From an uncultured Pseudomonadota bacterium (GTDB lineage Bacteria; Pseudomonadota; Gammaproteobacteria; Ga0077536): a DNA stretch of 64,000 nt. Below the pieces are notes generated by a model that worked only from the letters and a program-made list of their open reading frames with translations, was not told where the DNA came from and ran no database searches. Numbering within the stretch: the first letter of the stretch is position 1; every line of letters starts with the position of its first letter. A program made the translations under genes and the position numbers. Of this stretch, positions 26,749 through 35,470 are shown piece by piece. The stretch lies in contig CAIKBL010000017.1 in assembly GCA_903825645.1 (NCBI GenBank), forward strand, positions 62,001 through 126,000, read 5' to 3'.

Positions 26749-27963
26749 ATGAATTATTCCATCAACAGATCCTTAGCCGGCGTATTTAAGTTTCTGCCTA
26801 TTGACGAGGTGCACTACGGCGTGGGTAGCGTGCGTGGTTTGGGAGCAACACTGGCGGCTCATGGGGTAGAGCGGGCACTACTGATCACGGGGCGTACGCT
26901 TGCGACGAAGACGCCTCTTGTCGAAAAAGTACGTGAGGCCGCACAAGGTCGGATCGCAGAGGTGTTCTGCGACACGATCCAGCACGTCCATCGTGCCTCT
27001 GTGCTGCGGGCCGCCGAAGCGGCACGGGATCTCGGCGCGGATGGGATTGTGTCGTTCGGCGGAGGAACGCCAAACGATACGGGGAAGGCGGTCGTGCTTG
27101 CACTGGCCGAGAATATTCGGACACGGGATGCCTTCGATGCAGCGCGCGTCAGATTCACTTATCCATCCGATATTGTCGTTCCACCGATGAAGGGGAATGC
27201 TGTACCGATGGTTGCGGTGTCAACAACGCTCTCGGGCGGGGAATTCACACATTTCTCTGGCATAACAGACGAAATCCGAAAGGTTAAAGATTTATATATC
27301 GATCCGAAGCTGACGGCCCGGGCGGTGTTTCTCGATCCGGAGCTGACCCTTCACACGCCACTGTGGCTGTGGCTTTCGACCGGCATGCGTGCGGTCGATC
27401 ATTGCATCGAGGCGCTCTGCTCGACAAATGCTCATCCCTTCACCGACGCGCTAGCAGCTCATGCGCTATCAGCGCTATCTCAGCGACTCCGTGACTGCAA
27501 GAACTCGCCAAGAGATCTCCAAGCGAGAACTCAGGCTCATATCGCGGCATGGATGTCGATTTGCGGTATTGCGAACGTCAATCTTGGACTGAGTCACGGG
27601 ATTGGTCATCAACTCGGCGCCCGTAACAACGTCCCGCACGGCGTTACCTCTTGCGTAATGATGGTGCACACGATGGCCTATAACGCGGGGCACATCGGCG
27701 CGCGTCAGGCGCAAATTGCGGAACTCATGGGACGAAATATTAAAGGTTTGAGCGAAGCGGCGGCGGCCGCCGAGGGTCGGGCAGCCGTGGCACAGCTTGT
27801 CACCGATCTCGAGCTACCGGCTCGGCTGCGCGATGTGGGGGTTACCCCCGGTGATTTCACCGCCATTGCCCAAGATGCGATGGAAGATCTCGTCGTCGCA
27901 ACCAATCCACGCCCCGTCGGATCTGCGTCGGAAATTGTCGCGCTGCTCGAATCCGCTTACTAA
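26749..27963 (+). CDS. iron-containing alcohol dehydrogenase / maleylacetate reductase-like
   Basis: 404-residue group III (iron) dehydrogenase. NAD-binding GGGTPNDTGKA (the GGGSxxDxAK motif) is near residue 105; metal ligands are seen in RAVDHCIEAL and in SHGIGHQLGARNNVPHG (His residues). Maleylacetate reductases of ring-cleavage pathways and short-chain alcohol dehydrogenases share this form; the sequence does not decide between them. ATG 26749, with AAGG eight bases upstream, is preferred to ATG 26710, which has no ribosome binding site. Confidence 0.85.
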   Translation: MNYSINRSLAGVFKFLPIDEVHYGVGSVRGLGATLAAHGVERALLITGRTLATKTPLVEKVREAAQGRIAEVFCDTIQHVHRASVLRAAEAARDLGADGIVSFGGGTPNDTGKAVVLALAENIRTRDAFDAARVRFTYPSDIVVPPMKGNAVPMVAVSTTLSGGEFTHFSGITDEIRKVKDLYIDPKLTARAVFLDPELTLHTPLWLWLSTGMRAVDHCIEALCSTNAHPFTDALAAHALSALSQRLRDCKNSPRDLQARTQAHIAAWMSICGIANVNLGLSHGIGHQLGARNNVPHGVTSCVMMVHTMAYNAGHIGARQAQIAELMGRNIKGLSEAAAAAEGRAAVAQLVTDLELPARLRDVGVTPGDFTAIAQDAMEDLVVATNPRPVGSASEIVALLESAY

Positions 27964-28235
27964 AAAATTCAGGATTCAGCCTGCGGTTTTGGCCGGCGGA
28001 CCGTGGCGTTCGCTAATAAAAGATACGCTCCCGCATCACCCGGCCGGGATAACGCGGGGTAGTGCAGGGGAGCTTGCACCTAAGCCCCATGCGGTCGGGA
28101 AAACCTCCCGAGCATTATCACCGTGTCATCACTAGCAAATTCTTCGTCTTGCACTATATTCAGGGTGTAGGTCCCCTGCGCTGGTTAGATCTGGCACTCA
28201 ATCGACACGAGACGTTTGAATAGAGGGTAGCGAAC

Positions 28236-28352
28236 ATGGCAAAGAATCTTGATGAATTTCTGGCGTCCTGCGGCGTCGCATTTGCGGGTTTCGCGATGTG
28301 GTCAGTTCTTTTCGGCTTTCTCGCGACGCGACAACTTCAACCGCTCCTCTGA
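28236..28352 (+). CDS. possible 38-residue single-span membrane protein
   Basis: Short frame with a GAGGG eight bases before the ATG. It encodes a polar N-terminus MAKNLDEFLASC, a hydrophobic segment of about 18 residues (GVAFAGFAMWSVLFGFLA) and a TRQLQPLL tail, the layout of small membrane proteins. It is alone between the alcohol dehydrogenase and the convergent fhs gene. No family recognised; it may be chance. Confidence 0.35.
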   Translation: MAKNLDEFLASCGVAFAGFAMWSVLFGFLATRQLQPLL

Positions 28353-28408
28353 GCATCATCGCAGGAAGAACGGCTCGGATAGAGGTCTCGGAATCCGCGT
28401 GGGCTTTT

Positions 28409-30079
28409 CTAAAAAAGTCCCGTGATACGTCCATTGTCATCGACATCGATGCGCTCAGCAGCCGGGGATTTGGGTAAGCCGGGCATCGTCCTTATGTCGC
28501 CGGCAATAGCCACAACAAAGCCGGCACCGGCTGCTAACCGAACGTCGGATATCTCGAGAGTATGCCCGGTAGGTGCACCCCGTGCGGTCGGATCGGTGGA
28601 AAAGGACATCTGAGTCTTGGCAATGCATACCGAAAAATTTCCATGCGTCAGATCCCACGCCAGGAGCTGAGCGCGTACCTTGGCTGGTGCGCTGATCCCG
28701 GCCGCGCCGTAGATACGTGTAGCGACCGTCTCGATCTTCTCCCAGAGTGGCAACGTATCGGGGTACACCATCCGGTGCTGGTTCGTCTTGCCATCAATCA
28801 TTGCCGTCACCGCGCGTGCAAGTTCCGTGGCGCCGGCGCCGCCTTCCGCCCAATGGCGAGCCACGACACTGGTCGAACCCAGCTCCGCTATTTTTTCCTG
28901 GAGAAGGGCAATTTCGGCAGGGGTATCTTGTGTAAAGTGGTTGATGCTGACCACGCACGGGAGACCGTAATGCTCGCGGATGTTGTTGAGATGGCGCTCA
29001 AGATTAGTGCAACCGGCGGCGAGCGCGACCAGGTTTTCCTGCCCGAGGTCGGCGACGGCGACCCCGCCGTGATACTTAAGTGCGCGTACCGTGGCAACAA
29101 GCACGACGGCCTGCGGTTGGAGGCCCGCCATACGGCATTTAATATCGATAAATTTTTCTGCCCCCAGATCGGCGCCGAACCCTGCCTCGGTCACCACGTA
29201 ATCCGCTAATTTGAGTGCCGTGCGCGTGGCAATTACGGAGTTGCAACCATGGGCGATATTGGCAAAGGGTCCGCCATGGACAATGGCAAGATTGTTTTCG
29301 AGCGTCTGGACCAGATTTGGACTGATAGCGTCTTTGAGGAGTGCTGCCATCGCGCCATGCGCTTTAAGATCTGCGGCGGTAACCGGTTGTCGTGTAGGGG
29401 TATAACCCACCACGATACGACCCAGCCGTGTTTTTAGATCTTTGATGGAAGTTGCCAGGCAGAAGATGGCCATCACCTCGGAAGCGACCGTAATATCGAA
29501 GCCGTCCTGGCGAACAAAACCATTCGCAACACCCCCCAAGCCAATCACGATCTCGCGCAACGCGCGATCATTCATATCAAGCACCCGCTTGTAGGTGATA
29601 AGGCGCGGATCAATGTCGAGCGCATTCCCATGCGTGATATGGTTGTCGATCATGGCGGCCAGAAGATTATGGGCAGCGCCTATCGCATGGAAGTCGCCCG
29701 TAAAATGCAGATTGATGTCTTCCATCGGAACGACCTGTGCGTACCCTCCACCGGCTGCTCCGCCTTTGACGCCAAAACATGGACCGAGCGACGGCTCTCG
29801 TAGGCAGATCAGGGTGCGCTTCCCAAGGAGGTTCATCGCATCGCCAAGACCAACCGTGGTCGTAGTCTTGCCCTCACCGGCCGGCGTCGGGCTAATGGCC
29901 GTGACTAGGATCAGACGACCATCCGACAGATCCTCTAGGCTGCGGATAAAATCGAGTGACACCTTCGCCTTATAATGCCCGTAGGGCACCAAATGTTCGG
30001 CCGGAATACCGTACTGCTGACCCGCGAGCGCGACGATCGGGGTTTTATGCGCCGCCTGGGCGATTTCAATATCAGACAT
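28409..30079 (-). CDS. fhs: formate--tetrahydrofolate ligase
   Basis: ATP-dependent formation of 10-formyl-tetrahydrofolate from formate and THF, in the cytoplasm. 556 residues, the family length. P-loop [18 protein letters not shown] starts at residue 65; other family blocks are [20 protein letters not shown] and [20 protein letters not shown]. The ATG at 30079 (AAGAGA about ten bases upstream) gives the standard N-terminus; a further in-frame ATG at 30109 is less likely. It is divergent from folD, so together they connect formate to the C1-folate pool. Confidence 0.96.
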   Translation of the reverse strand: MSDIEIAQAAHKTPIVALAGQQYGIPAEHLVPYGHYKAKVSLDFIRSLEDLSDGRLILVTAISPTPAGEGKTTTTVGLGDAMNLLGKRTLICLREPSLGPCFGVKGGAAGGGYAQVVPMEDINLHFTGDFHAIGAAHNLLAAMIDNHITHGNALDIDPRLITYKRVLDMNDRALREIVIGLGGVANGFVRQDGFDITVASEVMAIFCLATSIKDLKTRLGRIVVGYTPTRQPVTAADLKAHGAMAALLKDAISPNLVQTLENNLAIVHGGPFANIAHGCNSVIATRTALKLADYVVTEAGFGADLGAEKFIDIKCRMAGLQPQAVVLVATVRALKYHGGVAVADLGQENLVALAAGCTNLERHLNNIREHYGLPCVVSINHFTQDTPAEIALLQEKIAELGSTSVVARHWAEGGAGATELARAVTAMIDGKTNQHRMVYPDTLPLWEKIETVATRIYGAAGISAPAKVRAQLLAWDLTHGNFSVCIAKTQMSFSTDPTARGAPTGHTLEISDVRLAAGAGFVVAIAGDIRTMPGLPKSPAAERIDVDDNGRITGLF

Positions 30080-30268
30080 GTCAATCAATTCTCTTGATAA
30101 AATTGGCAAAATACCGGGCCTGCCGCGCCGCCCGACCCCACTTTAAGGGACCGACGTCAATCCATGGGGAAAAGCATCCCGGACAACCGGAGTAGACGCG
30201 GCATCATACCCGTCCCGTCCGTCGAAGAATCCGAATTATCCTGCTGCAAAACTAACTGGGGCTAGGCG

Positions 30269-31120
30269 ATGAATGTTGACAAGATACTAGATGGCAGAAA
30301 AATCGCACAGTCCATACTGGACGAATCGGCACGTAAAGTGACGATTCTGCGACAAGAAAAAGGGCTTGCGCCCTGTCTCGCTACCGTATTGGTCGGATGC
30401 GATCCTGCTTCTGAGACCTACGTCCGAATGAAGCGCAAGCGGTGCGAGGAGGTGGGCATGATTTCACGTCCAGTGGAAATGGACGTAACGACCTCAACCG
30501 CCGCATTAGTCAGACAGATTGAGTTGCTGGCACGTGATCCGGCCGTCAACGGCATCCTGCTCCAACACCCGGTCCCGGCACAGATAGATGAGCGGGCTGC
30601 GTTTGAGGCCATTCCGCCGGAAAAAGATGTCGACGGCGTGACCGCCACGGGCCTTGGTCGCATGTGGCTTGGCCTGCCTGTCTTCGGCTCATGTACACCA
30701 GCCGGTGTAATGCATTTGTTGCGGGCATACGAGGTCGATCCGACCGGTCTAAACGCCGTGGTGATCGGACGTAGTCCCATTTTAGGTAAGCCGATGGCTG
30801 CCATGCTGCTCCACAGCAACGCAACGGTCACCATTGTGCACTCTCGAACCAACGGAATCGCTGATCTGATTCGCCAAGCTGATCTCGTGGTTGCCGGCGT
30901 CGGACGTGCAAATTTCGTTCAAGGCGACTGGATTAAACCAGGCGCCGTGGTCGTTGACGCGGGGTACAACGCCGGAAACGTCGGCGATGTTGATTATGCT
31001 GGTGCGTTCCCTCGCGTCCGGCTGATTACACCGGTGCCCGGCGGCGTCGGCCCCATGACGATCGCGACGTTAATTGCGCAAACGGCCGACGCAGCCTTGC
31101 GTCAACATGGCCTCGCTTGA
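30269..31120 (+). CDS. folD: bifunctional methylenetetrahydrofolate dehydrogenase / methenyltetrahydrofolate cyclohydrolase FolD
   Basis: NADP-dependent oxidation of 5,10-methylene-THF and hydrolysis of the methenyl form to 10-formyl-THF. 283 residues, as expected. Catalytic pair Tyr51 and Lys55 (SETYVRMKRKRC), substrate loop LLQHPVPAQID, and the dinucleotide loop VIGRSPILGKPMA are present, as is the C-terminal PVPGGVGPMTIA. It shares the divergent region with fhs and precedes a glycerate kinase gene by 56 bases, probably one operon. Confidence 0.96.
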   Translation: MNVDKILDGRKIAQSILDESARKVTILRQEKGLAPCLATVLVGCDPASETYVRMKRKRCEEVGMISRPVEMDVTTSTAALVRQIELLARDPAVNGILLQHPVPAQIDERAAFEAIPPEKDVDGVTATGLGRMWLGLPVFGSCTPAGVMHLLRAYEVDPTGLNAVVIGRSPILGKPMAAMLLHSNATVTIVHSRTNGIADLIRQADLVVAGVGRANFVQGDWIKPGAVVVDAGYNAGNVGDVDYAGAFPRVRLITPVPGGVGPMTIATLIAQTADAALRQHGLA

Positions 31121-31176
31121 GTGGCCACCCGCGAGCGCGATCTGACGCAGGACGGTCAGGGCGACCCGCCTGCTCC

Positions 31177-32322
31177 ATGAAGATTCTCATTGCCCCCGAT
31201 AGCTTTAAGGAAAGCTTAGGCGCGGCAGAGGTCGCGACCGCCCTCGCCCGCGGCATCGCGACCGTGCTGTCCGACGCGGAGTTTGACCTATTACCTATGG
31301 CAGACGGGGGAGAAGGTACCGTGGAGGCGATAGTTCGCGCCCGCGGCGGTCAGTACCATTGGGTCAGTGTGACCGGGCCGATGGGTGAGCGGATTAACGC
31401 GCGCTACGGGATCCTCGACGACGGCCGCACGGCAGTGGTTGAAATGGCGTCGGCTTCCGGTCTTGGGCTCGTGCCGCCCGCAACCCGCGATCCCACGAAA
31501 ACGACAAGCTACGGCACCGGGGAAATTGTCCGGCACATAATCGAGCAACGTGTTGAAACGATCATCCTGGGCATCGGGGGATCCGCCACGGTCGACGGCG
31601 GGGCTGGCCTTTGCCAGGCTCTCGGGGTGCAATTCACGGATCGGACGGGTCACACCCTATGCCATCCGATTTCGGGCGGACAACTCACCACCATTACGAC
31701 TTTAGATCGTTCAGCCGTCCCCCAACAATTGGGCCGCACCCGCCTTCGCATCGCCTGCGATGTTGACAATCCACTGTTAGGGGCCCGCGGCGCCGCGGCG
31801 GTATTCGGGCCACAAAAAGGCGCTAGCGCAAGCGAAATCGCGACGCTTGAAACAGGCCTCAGTTCGTTTTACGACCTGGCAGAGCGCGCGTTGGGGATCC
31901 GCGTCCGTGATCGCCCCGGCGCGGGCGCTGGCGGCGGCGCCGGGGCCGCACTTTGCGCGTTTTTTGGTGCGGAGCTGGAGTCAGGTGTCGCGATTATGGC
32001 GGATGCGCTGCGACTCGCTGATCGGATCCGACAGGCTGACGTGGTGATTACGGGTGAGGGGAATCTAGACGCACAAACCCTTTTCGGAAAAGCGCCGCAC
32101 GGGATCGCGAGCCTGGCGCGCCAGTATAGTGTTCCGGTGATTGCGGTAGGCGGAAGCATCACCGCCGCGGCAGAACCCGCGTTGTCGCGTCTGTTCGACG
32201 CCATGGAAGCCTGCGTGACCGCGCCAGGGCCGCTTGCGACGGCGCTCTGCGAAAGTCAACATAATCTGGAACGTGCCGGGGCCCGCATTGGGCACTGGCT
32301 GGCCCTTTGTAAACGTCTTTGA
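31177..32322 (+). CDS. glycerate kinase (GlxK/GarK family)
   Basis: Phosphorylates D-glycerate to 2-phosphoglycerate with ATP. Counted from ATG 31177 the protein has 381 residues, matching E. coli GlxK/GarK, and begins MKILIAPDSFKESLGAAEVA, the family N-terminus; an in-frame start at 31117 overlaps folD and is rejected. Other blocks: LPMADGGEGTVEAI, GIGGSATVDGGAG and TGEGNLDAQTLFGKAPHG. With fhs and folD this looks like a serine-cycle or glyoxylate-assimilation fragment, although no serine hydroxymethyltransferase or hydroxypyruvate reductase is in the window. Confidence 0.93.
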   Translation: MKILIAPDSFKESLGAAEVATALARGIATVLSDAEFDLLPMADGGEGTVEAIVRARGGQYHWVSVTGPMGERINARYGILDDGRTAVVEMASASGLGLVPPATRDPTKTTSYGTGEIVRHIIEQRVETIILGIGGSATVDGGAGLCQALGVQFTDRTGHTLCHPISGGQLTTITTLDRSAVPQQLGRTRLRIACDVDNPLLGARGAAAVFGPQKGASASEIATLETGLSSFYDLAERALGIRVRDRPGAGAGGGAGAALCAFFGAELESGVAIMADALRLADRIRQADVVITGEGNLDAQTLFGKAPHGIASLARQYSVPVIAVGGSITAAAEPALSRLFDAMEACVTAPGPLATALCESQHNLERAGARIGHWLALCKRL

Positions 32323-32401
32323 GGCCGAGCCTGTCTTGATGAGGCTGACATCGTAGGCCAGCGCGCTATCATAATGAAGTCCACATTCCGAGCGTCTGCG
32401 T

Positions 32402-33421
32402 ATGATTGAAGGTATTGAAGAATCCCGCGTCACCAGCTGGCTGGCGGCCCACGTCCCTGCGTTAACCCCCCCGGTTACGTATACCCTAATTGCGGGTGGT
32501 CACTCGAACCTCACGTTTGCGTGTGACGATGCGGCAGGCCGACGCTATGTCTTACGTCGCCCGCCGCTCGGCCACGTGCTCGAAAGCGCGCACGACATGA
32601 GTCGTGAACATCACGTCGTCTCGGCACTAGCTAACTGTGGGGTTCCCGTCGCGCCAACGTACGGTCTATGTCCCGATACCGCGATAAATGGCGCGCCATT
32701 TTTTGTCATGAAATTCGTTGCGGGTCTCGTCCCACATGACGCGACTGCTGCGCAGGCACTGACGCTCCCCGAACGGGAACGTCTGGGCCTTCACGTCGCA
32801 GAAGTCCTGGCAACTTTGCACTGTCTTGTGCCTGAGCAGGTGGGGCTCGGCAATTTAGGAAGAAAGGAAAATTATATCGCACGGCAACTCAAGCGCTGGG
32901 CAAGCCAGTGGGAGCAGACCAAAACCCATCCGGTTCCCGCCATGGAGGAAGCCTTTCAACTCCTTAGTGCTCGTATGCCCATCCAAGTCGGGGCGAGTAT
33001 CGTGCATGGCGACTATCGACTCGGAAACATGATCGTCGCAGACGGAAAAATTCGCGCCCTCCTCGACTGGGAGCTCTGTACCTTGGGTGATCCGCTCGCC
33101 GACCTCGGCTATCTCCTCAATACCTGGCTCGGGCCCGAAGAACGCATGGGAGACGTTGAAGACGCGCTACCGACCACCATCGGCGGCTTTCCATCCCGCG
33201 CGAAATTGATGACACACTACGCCGCCATTACCGGTTTCGATTTAACGCATATTGACTATTATCGCGCGTTCTCGCACTGGCGAATCGGGGCGATCCGTCA
33301 GGGCGTCTACAAGCGCTATCTGATGGGCGCGATGGGCAGTGACCGTGCCTTTGATCTTGAGGGGTACAAGCGCAATATCGCCCGAAAGGGCGAAATCGCC
33401 GTACAGCTACTCAGCCAATAG
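32402..33421 (+). CDS. APH-type phosphotransferase (ACAD10/11-kinase-like)
   Basis: 339-residue aminoglycoside-phosphotransferase-fold kinase. Seen: GGHSNLTF glycine loop near 30, catalytic loop SIVHGDYRLGNMIV (Asp about 203) and metal-binding ALLDWELCTLGDPLADLGYL. This form is common in bacterial fatty-acid and steroid degradation loci and resembles the kinase half of ACAD10/ACAD11, which phosphorylates 4-hydroxyacyl-CoAs. Here it precedes, by 51 bases on the same strand, a halohydrin-dehalogenase-like gene and a thiolase gene, consistent with a hydroxyacyl-CoA role, not drug resistance. Confidence 0.85.
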   Translation: MIEGIEESRVTSWLAAHVPALTPPVTYTLIAGGHSNLTFACDDAAGRRYVLRRPPLGHVLESAHDMSREHHVVSALANCGVPVAPTYGLCPDTAINGAPFFVMKFVAGLVPHDATAAQALTLPERERLGLHVAEVLATLHCLVPEQVGLGNLGRKENYIARQLKRWASQWEQTKTHPVPAMEEAFQLLSARMPIQVGASIVHGDYRLGNMIVADGKIRALLDWELCTLGDPLADLGYLLNTWLGPEERMGDVEDALPTTIGGFPSRAKLMTHYAAITGFDLTHIDYYRAFSHWRIGAIRQGVYKRYLMGAMGSDRAFDLEGYKRNIARKGEIAVQLLSQ

Positions 33422-33472
33422 CGACACGTTAACCGACCTCTCACGGAAGAGACCTACCACAAGGACTGCGCC

Positions 33473-34156
33473 ATGAACGAAACCTCTATTCAGGGAAAGC
33501 GGGTGCTCATCACCCAGCGACATGATTTTATGGGGCCTGCCTTGTGCGAAGTCTTCGCCGAACGGGGCGCCGAAGTCATTGCAGATCCGCAACCGCTCAC
33601 AGATCCCGATTTGCCGGCAGCACTGATCTCGGCCAGTGGACCTATCGACATCCTGATTGTGAATCTTGCCGTGCCAGCGCCAAGCTCGCTCCTGGAAGAC
33701 GTCGAGGAGGCCGAATGGCGTGATGTGTTCAGCCATCTGGTTGATCCCCTGCCCCGTCTGGTACGGGCAGTGCTGCCCCAGATGTTCGCGCGAGGGACAG
33801 GGAAGATCCTCGTCATGGGCAGCGCCTCGGCGTTGCGGGGAATGCGACGGACCTCGACCTACGCGGCCGCACGCGGGGCCCAGCTGGCGTACGTTCAGGC
33901 GGCAGGCGTAGAACTTGCCCCCCGCAATATCCAGATCAACGCGATAGCGCAACATTACGTCGATAACCCAACCTATTTTCCGCCGGCCGTGCAGGAATCC
34001 CCGCGATTCAAGGAGCGCCTCTCCCGGGAAGTTCCCTTGGGCCGGTTAGTTGCCCCTCGGGAAGATGCCTCGTTTGCGGCCTATCTATGCAGCCCCGCGT
34101 CAAATTGCTTCGTCGGCCAGGTTTTCCCCGTCTGCGGCGGGTGGGTGACACGTTGA
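33473..34156 (+). CDS. halohydrin dehalogenase-like SDR-fold protein
   Basis: 227-residue SDR-fold protein that has lost the cofactor motif and the catalytic lysine. In place of TGxxxGxG it has T14-x4-F19-x-G21 (ITQRHDFMG), and its catalytic set is S117-x12-Y130-x3-R134 (MGSAS...TSTYAAARG). These are the two sequence fingerprints of halohydrin dehalogenases, which use Ser-Tyr-Arg to interconvert vicinal haloalcohols and epoxides, with a halide site where NAD(P) would bind. VDNPTYFPP (163-171) resembles the halide-site region of HheC. A strong AAGGA precedes the ATG. Its native nucleophile and substrate are unknown; an inactive SDR is the alternative. Confidence 0.72.
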   Translation: MNETSIQGKRVLITQRHDFMGPALCEVFAERGAEVIADPQPLTDPDLPAALISASGPIDILIVNLAVPAPSSLLEDVEEAEWRDVFSHLVDPLPRLVRAVLPQMFARGTGKILVMGSASALRGMRRTSTYAAARGAQLAYVQAAGVELAPRNIQINAIAQHYVDNPTYFPPAVQESPRFKERLSREVPLGRLVAPREDASFAAYLCSPASNCFVGQVFPVCGGWVTR

Positions 34157-34217
34157 AACGTTGCCCCGGGATGTGGGGCTCGAGGCCCGCGAGGCTCCCT
34201 CTTCATGGTGCGTGCGC

Positions 34218-35420
34218 ATGAATCCGATATTTATTCCCTACGGCGCCTACTGGTGCACTCCGTTCGCACGGTGGCAGGGCAGCTTGTCTCATCTGCACAG
34301 CCTTCGATTTGCGGCGCATGTGGCCCGAGCAGCACTCGAGACCCGCGATATCCCCGTCACGGTATTCGACCAGGGTCTCCTCGGCATGACTGTGCCGCAG
34401 CGGCAGTGTTTCTATGGATTCCCTTGGCTGGCGGGAGAGTTAGGCGCGCCGCACCTTGCTGGGCCTACGATCATGCAAGCCTGCGCTACCAGCGCGAGAG
34501 TGATTACGCACGCGGCACATGACATTTCGCTGGGTAATGCCGATTGTGTACTGGCCATAACGGCCGACCGTGTCTCCAACGGCCCGCATGTTTATTACCC
34601 TAATCCGCGTGGTCCCGGTGGCACCGGAGAAACCGAAGATTGGGTCCTCAGCAATTTTGAATCCGATCCCTTTGCGCGCTGTACCATGGTCGCAACCGCA
34701 GAGCGCTGCGCAAGTCGATGGGGGATCTCGACAGCAGAGCAACACGCGCTGGTCCTAAGACGCCTAGAGCAGTACCAGCAAGCGCTTATCCCGGGCCCAG
34801 CGGGGACTTTTCAGACGCGCTACATGACGCTTCCGTTCCCGGTGCCGGATGCAAAATTCAGTCGAACCTTAACGACCCTGACAGGTGACGAGGGGATCCA
34901 CGCCTCCACCGCAGAGGGACTTGCCCGCCTACGACCCGTTAACACCGGCGGGACAGTGACCTTCGGCGGTCAAACTCACCCCGCGGACGGCAACGCGGGC
35001 ATGGTGATAACAACGAAAGCACGGGCGCGCGAACTCGCGCGCGACCCGGCAATCAGCATCGAGATCCGCGCCAGCGCTCAGGCCCGTACCGAAATCGCGA
35101 TGATGCCGGCTGCGCCCGTCGAAGCCGCCCGCCGGGCGCTCGCCGGTGCAGGGATCACCGTTAACGATTTGGCCGCCATCAAGTCGCACAACCCGTTCGC
35201 CGTAAATGATATTCTTTTTGCGCGCGAGATGGGTGTGGAACTGGAACATATGAACAACTACGGTTGCTCTCTCATCTGGGGTCACCCACAGGCGCCTACC
35301 GGGATGCGGGCGATCATAGAACTGATCGAAGAACTCGCCCTACTGGGAGGCGGCTGGGGTCTGTTTCATGGCTGTGCGGCCGGCGATACCGCCATGGCCA
35401 TGGTCTTTAAAGTGAACTGA
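34218..35420 (+). CDS. thiolase-family acyl-CoA acetyltransferase-like protein
   Basis: 400 residues with thiolase active-site positions: nucleophile Cys89 (MQACATSAR), His324 (KSHNPFAVND), His356 (GCSLIWGHPQAPTGMR) and Cys386 (FHGCAAGDTA). It would cleave or form 3-ketoacyl-CoA. It departs from standard degradative thiolases in spacing and in the KSHNPFAVN motif, placing it near the SCP2/lipid-transfer type or uncharacterised thiolase-like group. ATG 34218 is preferred on homology to thiolase N-termini; a TTG at 34161 lies five bases past the upstream stop. Third gene of the run starting at 32402. Confidence 0.85.
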   Translation: MNPIFIPYGAYWCTPFARWQGSLSHLHSLRFAAHVARAALETRDIPVTVFDQGLLGMTVPQRQCFYGFPWLAGELGAPHLAGPTIMQACATSARVITHAAHDISLGNADCVLAITADRVSNGPHVYYPNPRGPGGTGETEDWVLSNFESDPFARCTMVATAERCASRWGISTAEQHALVLRRLEQYQQALIPGPAGTFQTRYMTLPFPVPDAKFSRTLTTLTGDEGIHASTAEGLARLRPVNTGGTVTFGGQTHPADGNAGMVITTKARARELARDPAISIEIRASAQARTEIAMMPAAPVEAARRALAGAGITVNDLAAIKSHNPFAVNDILFAREMGVELEHMNNYGCSLIWGHPQAPTGMRAIIELIEELALLGGGWGLFHGCAAGDTAMAMVFKVN

Positions 35421-35432
35421 ATGAAGTTGATA

Positions 35433-35467
35433 TTGAAGCCGCAGGACAGCGCGCCCTGCGGCTTCAA
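35433..35467. terminator. bidirectional terminator between convergent genes
   Basis: Perfect 13-base inverted repeat TTGAAGCCGCAGG / CCTGCGGCTTCAA with a nine-base loop. It begins 12 bases after the thiolase stop and ends three bases before the stop of the minus-strand amidohydrolase. Short T-containing tails exist on both sides (AATCTTTAGG on the plus strand). Confidence 0.8.
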
Positions 35468-35470
35468 TCT

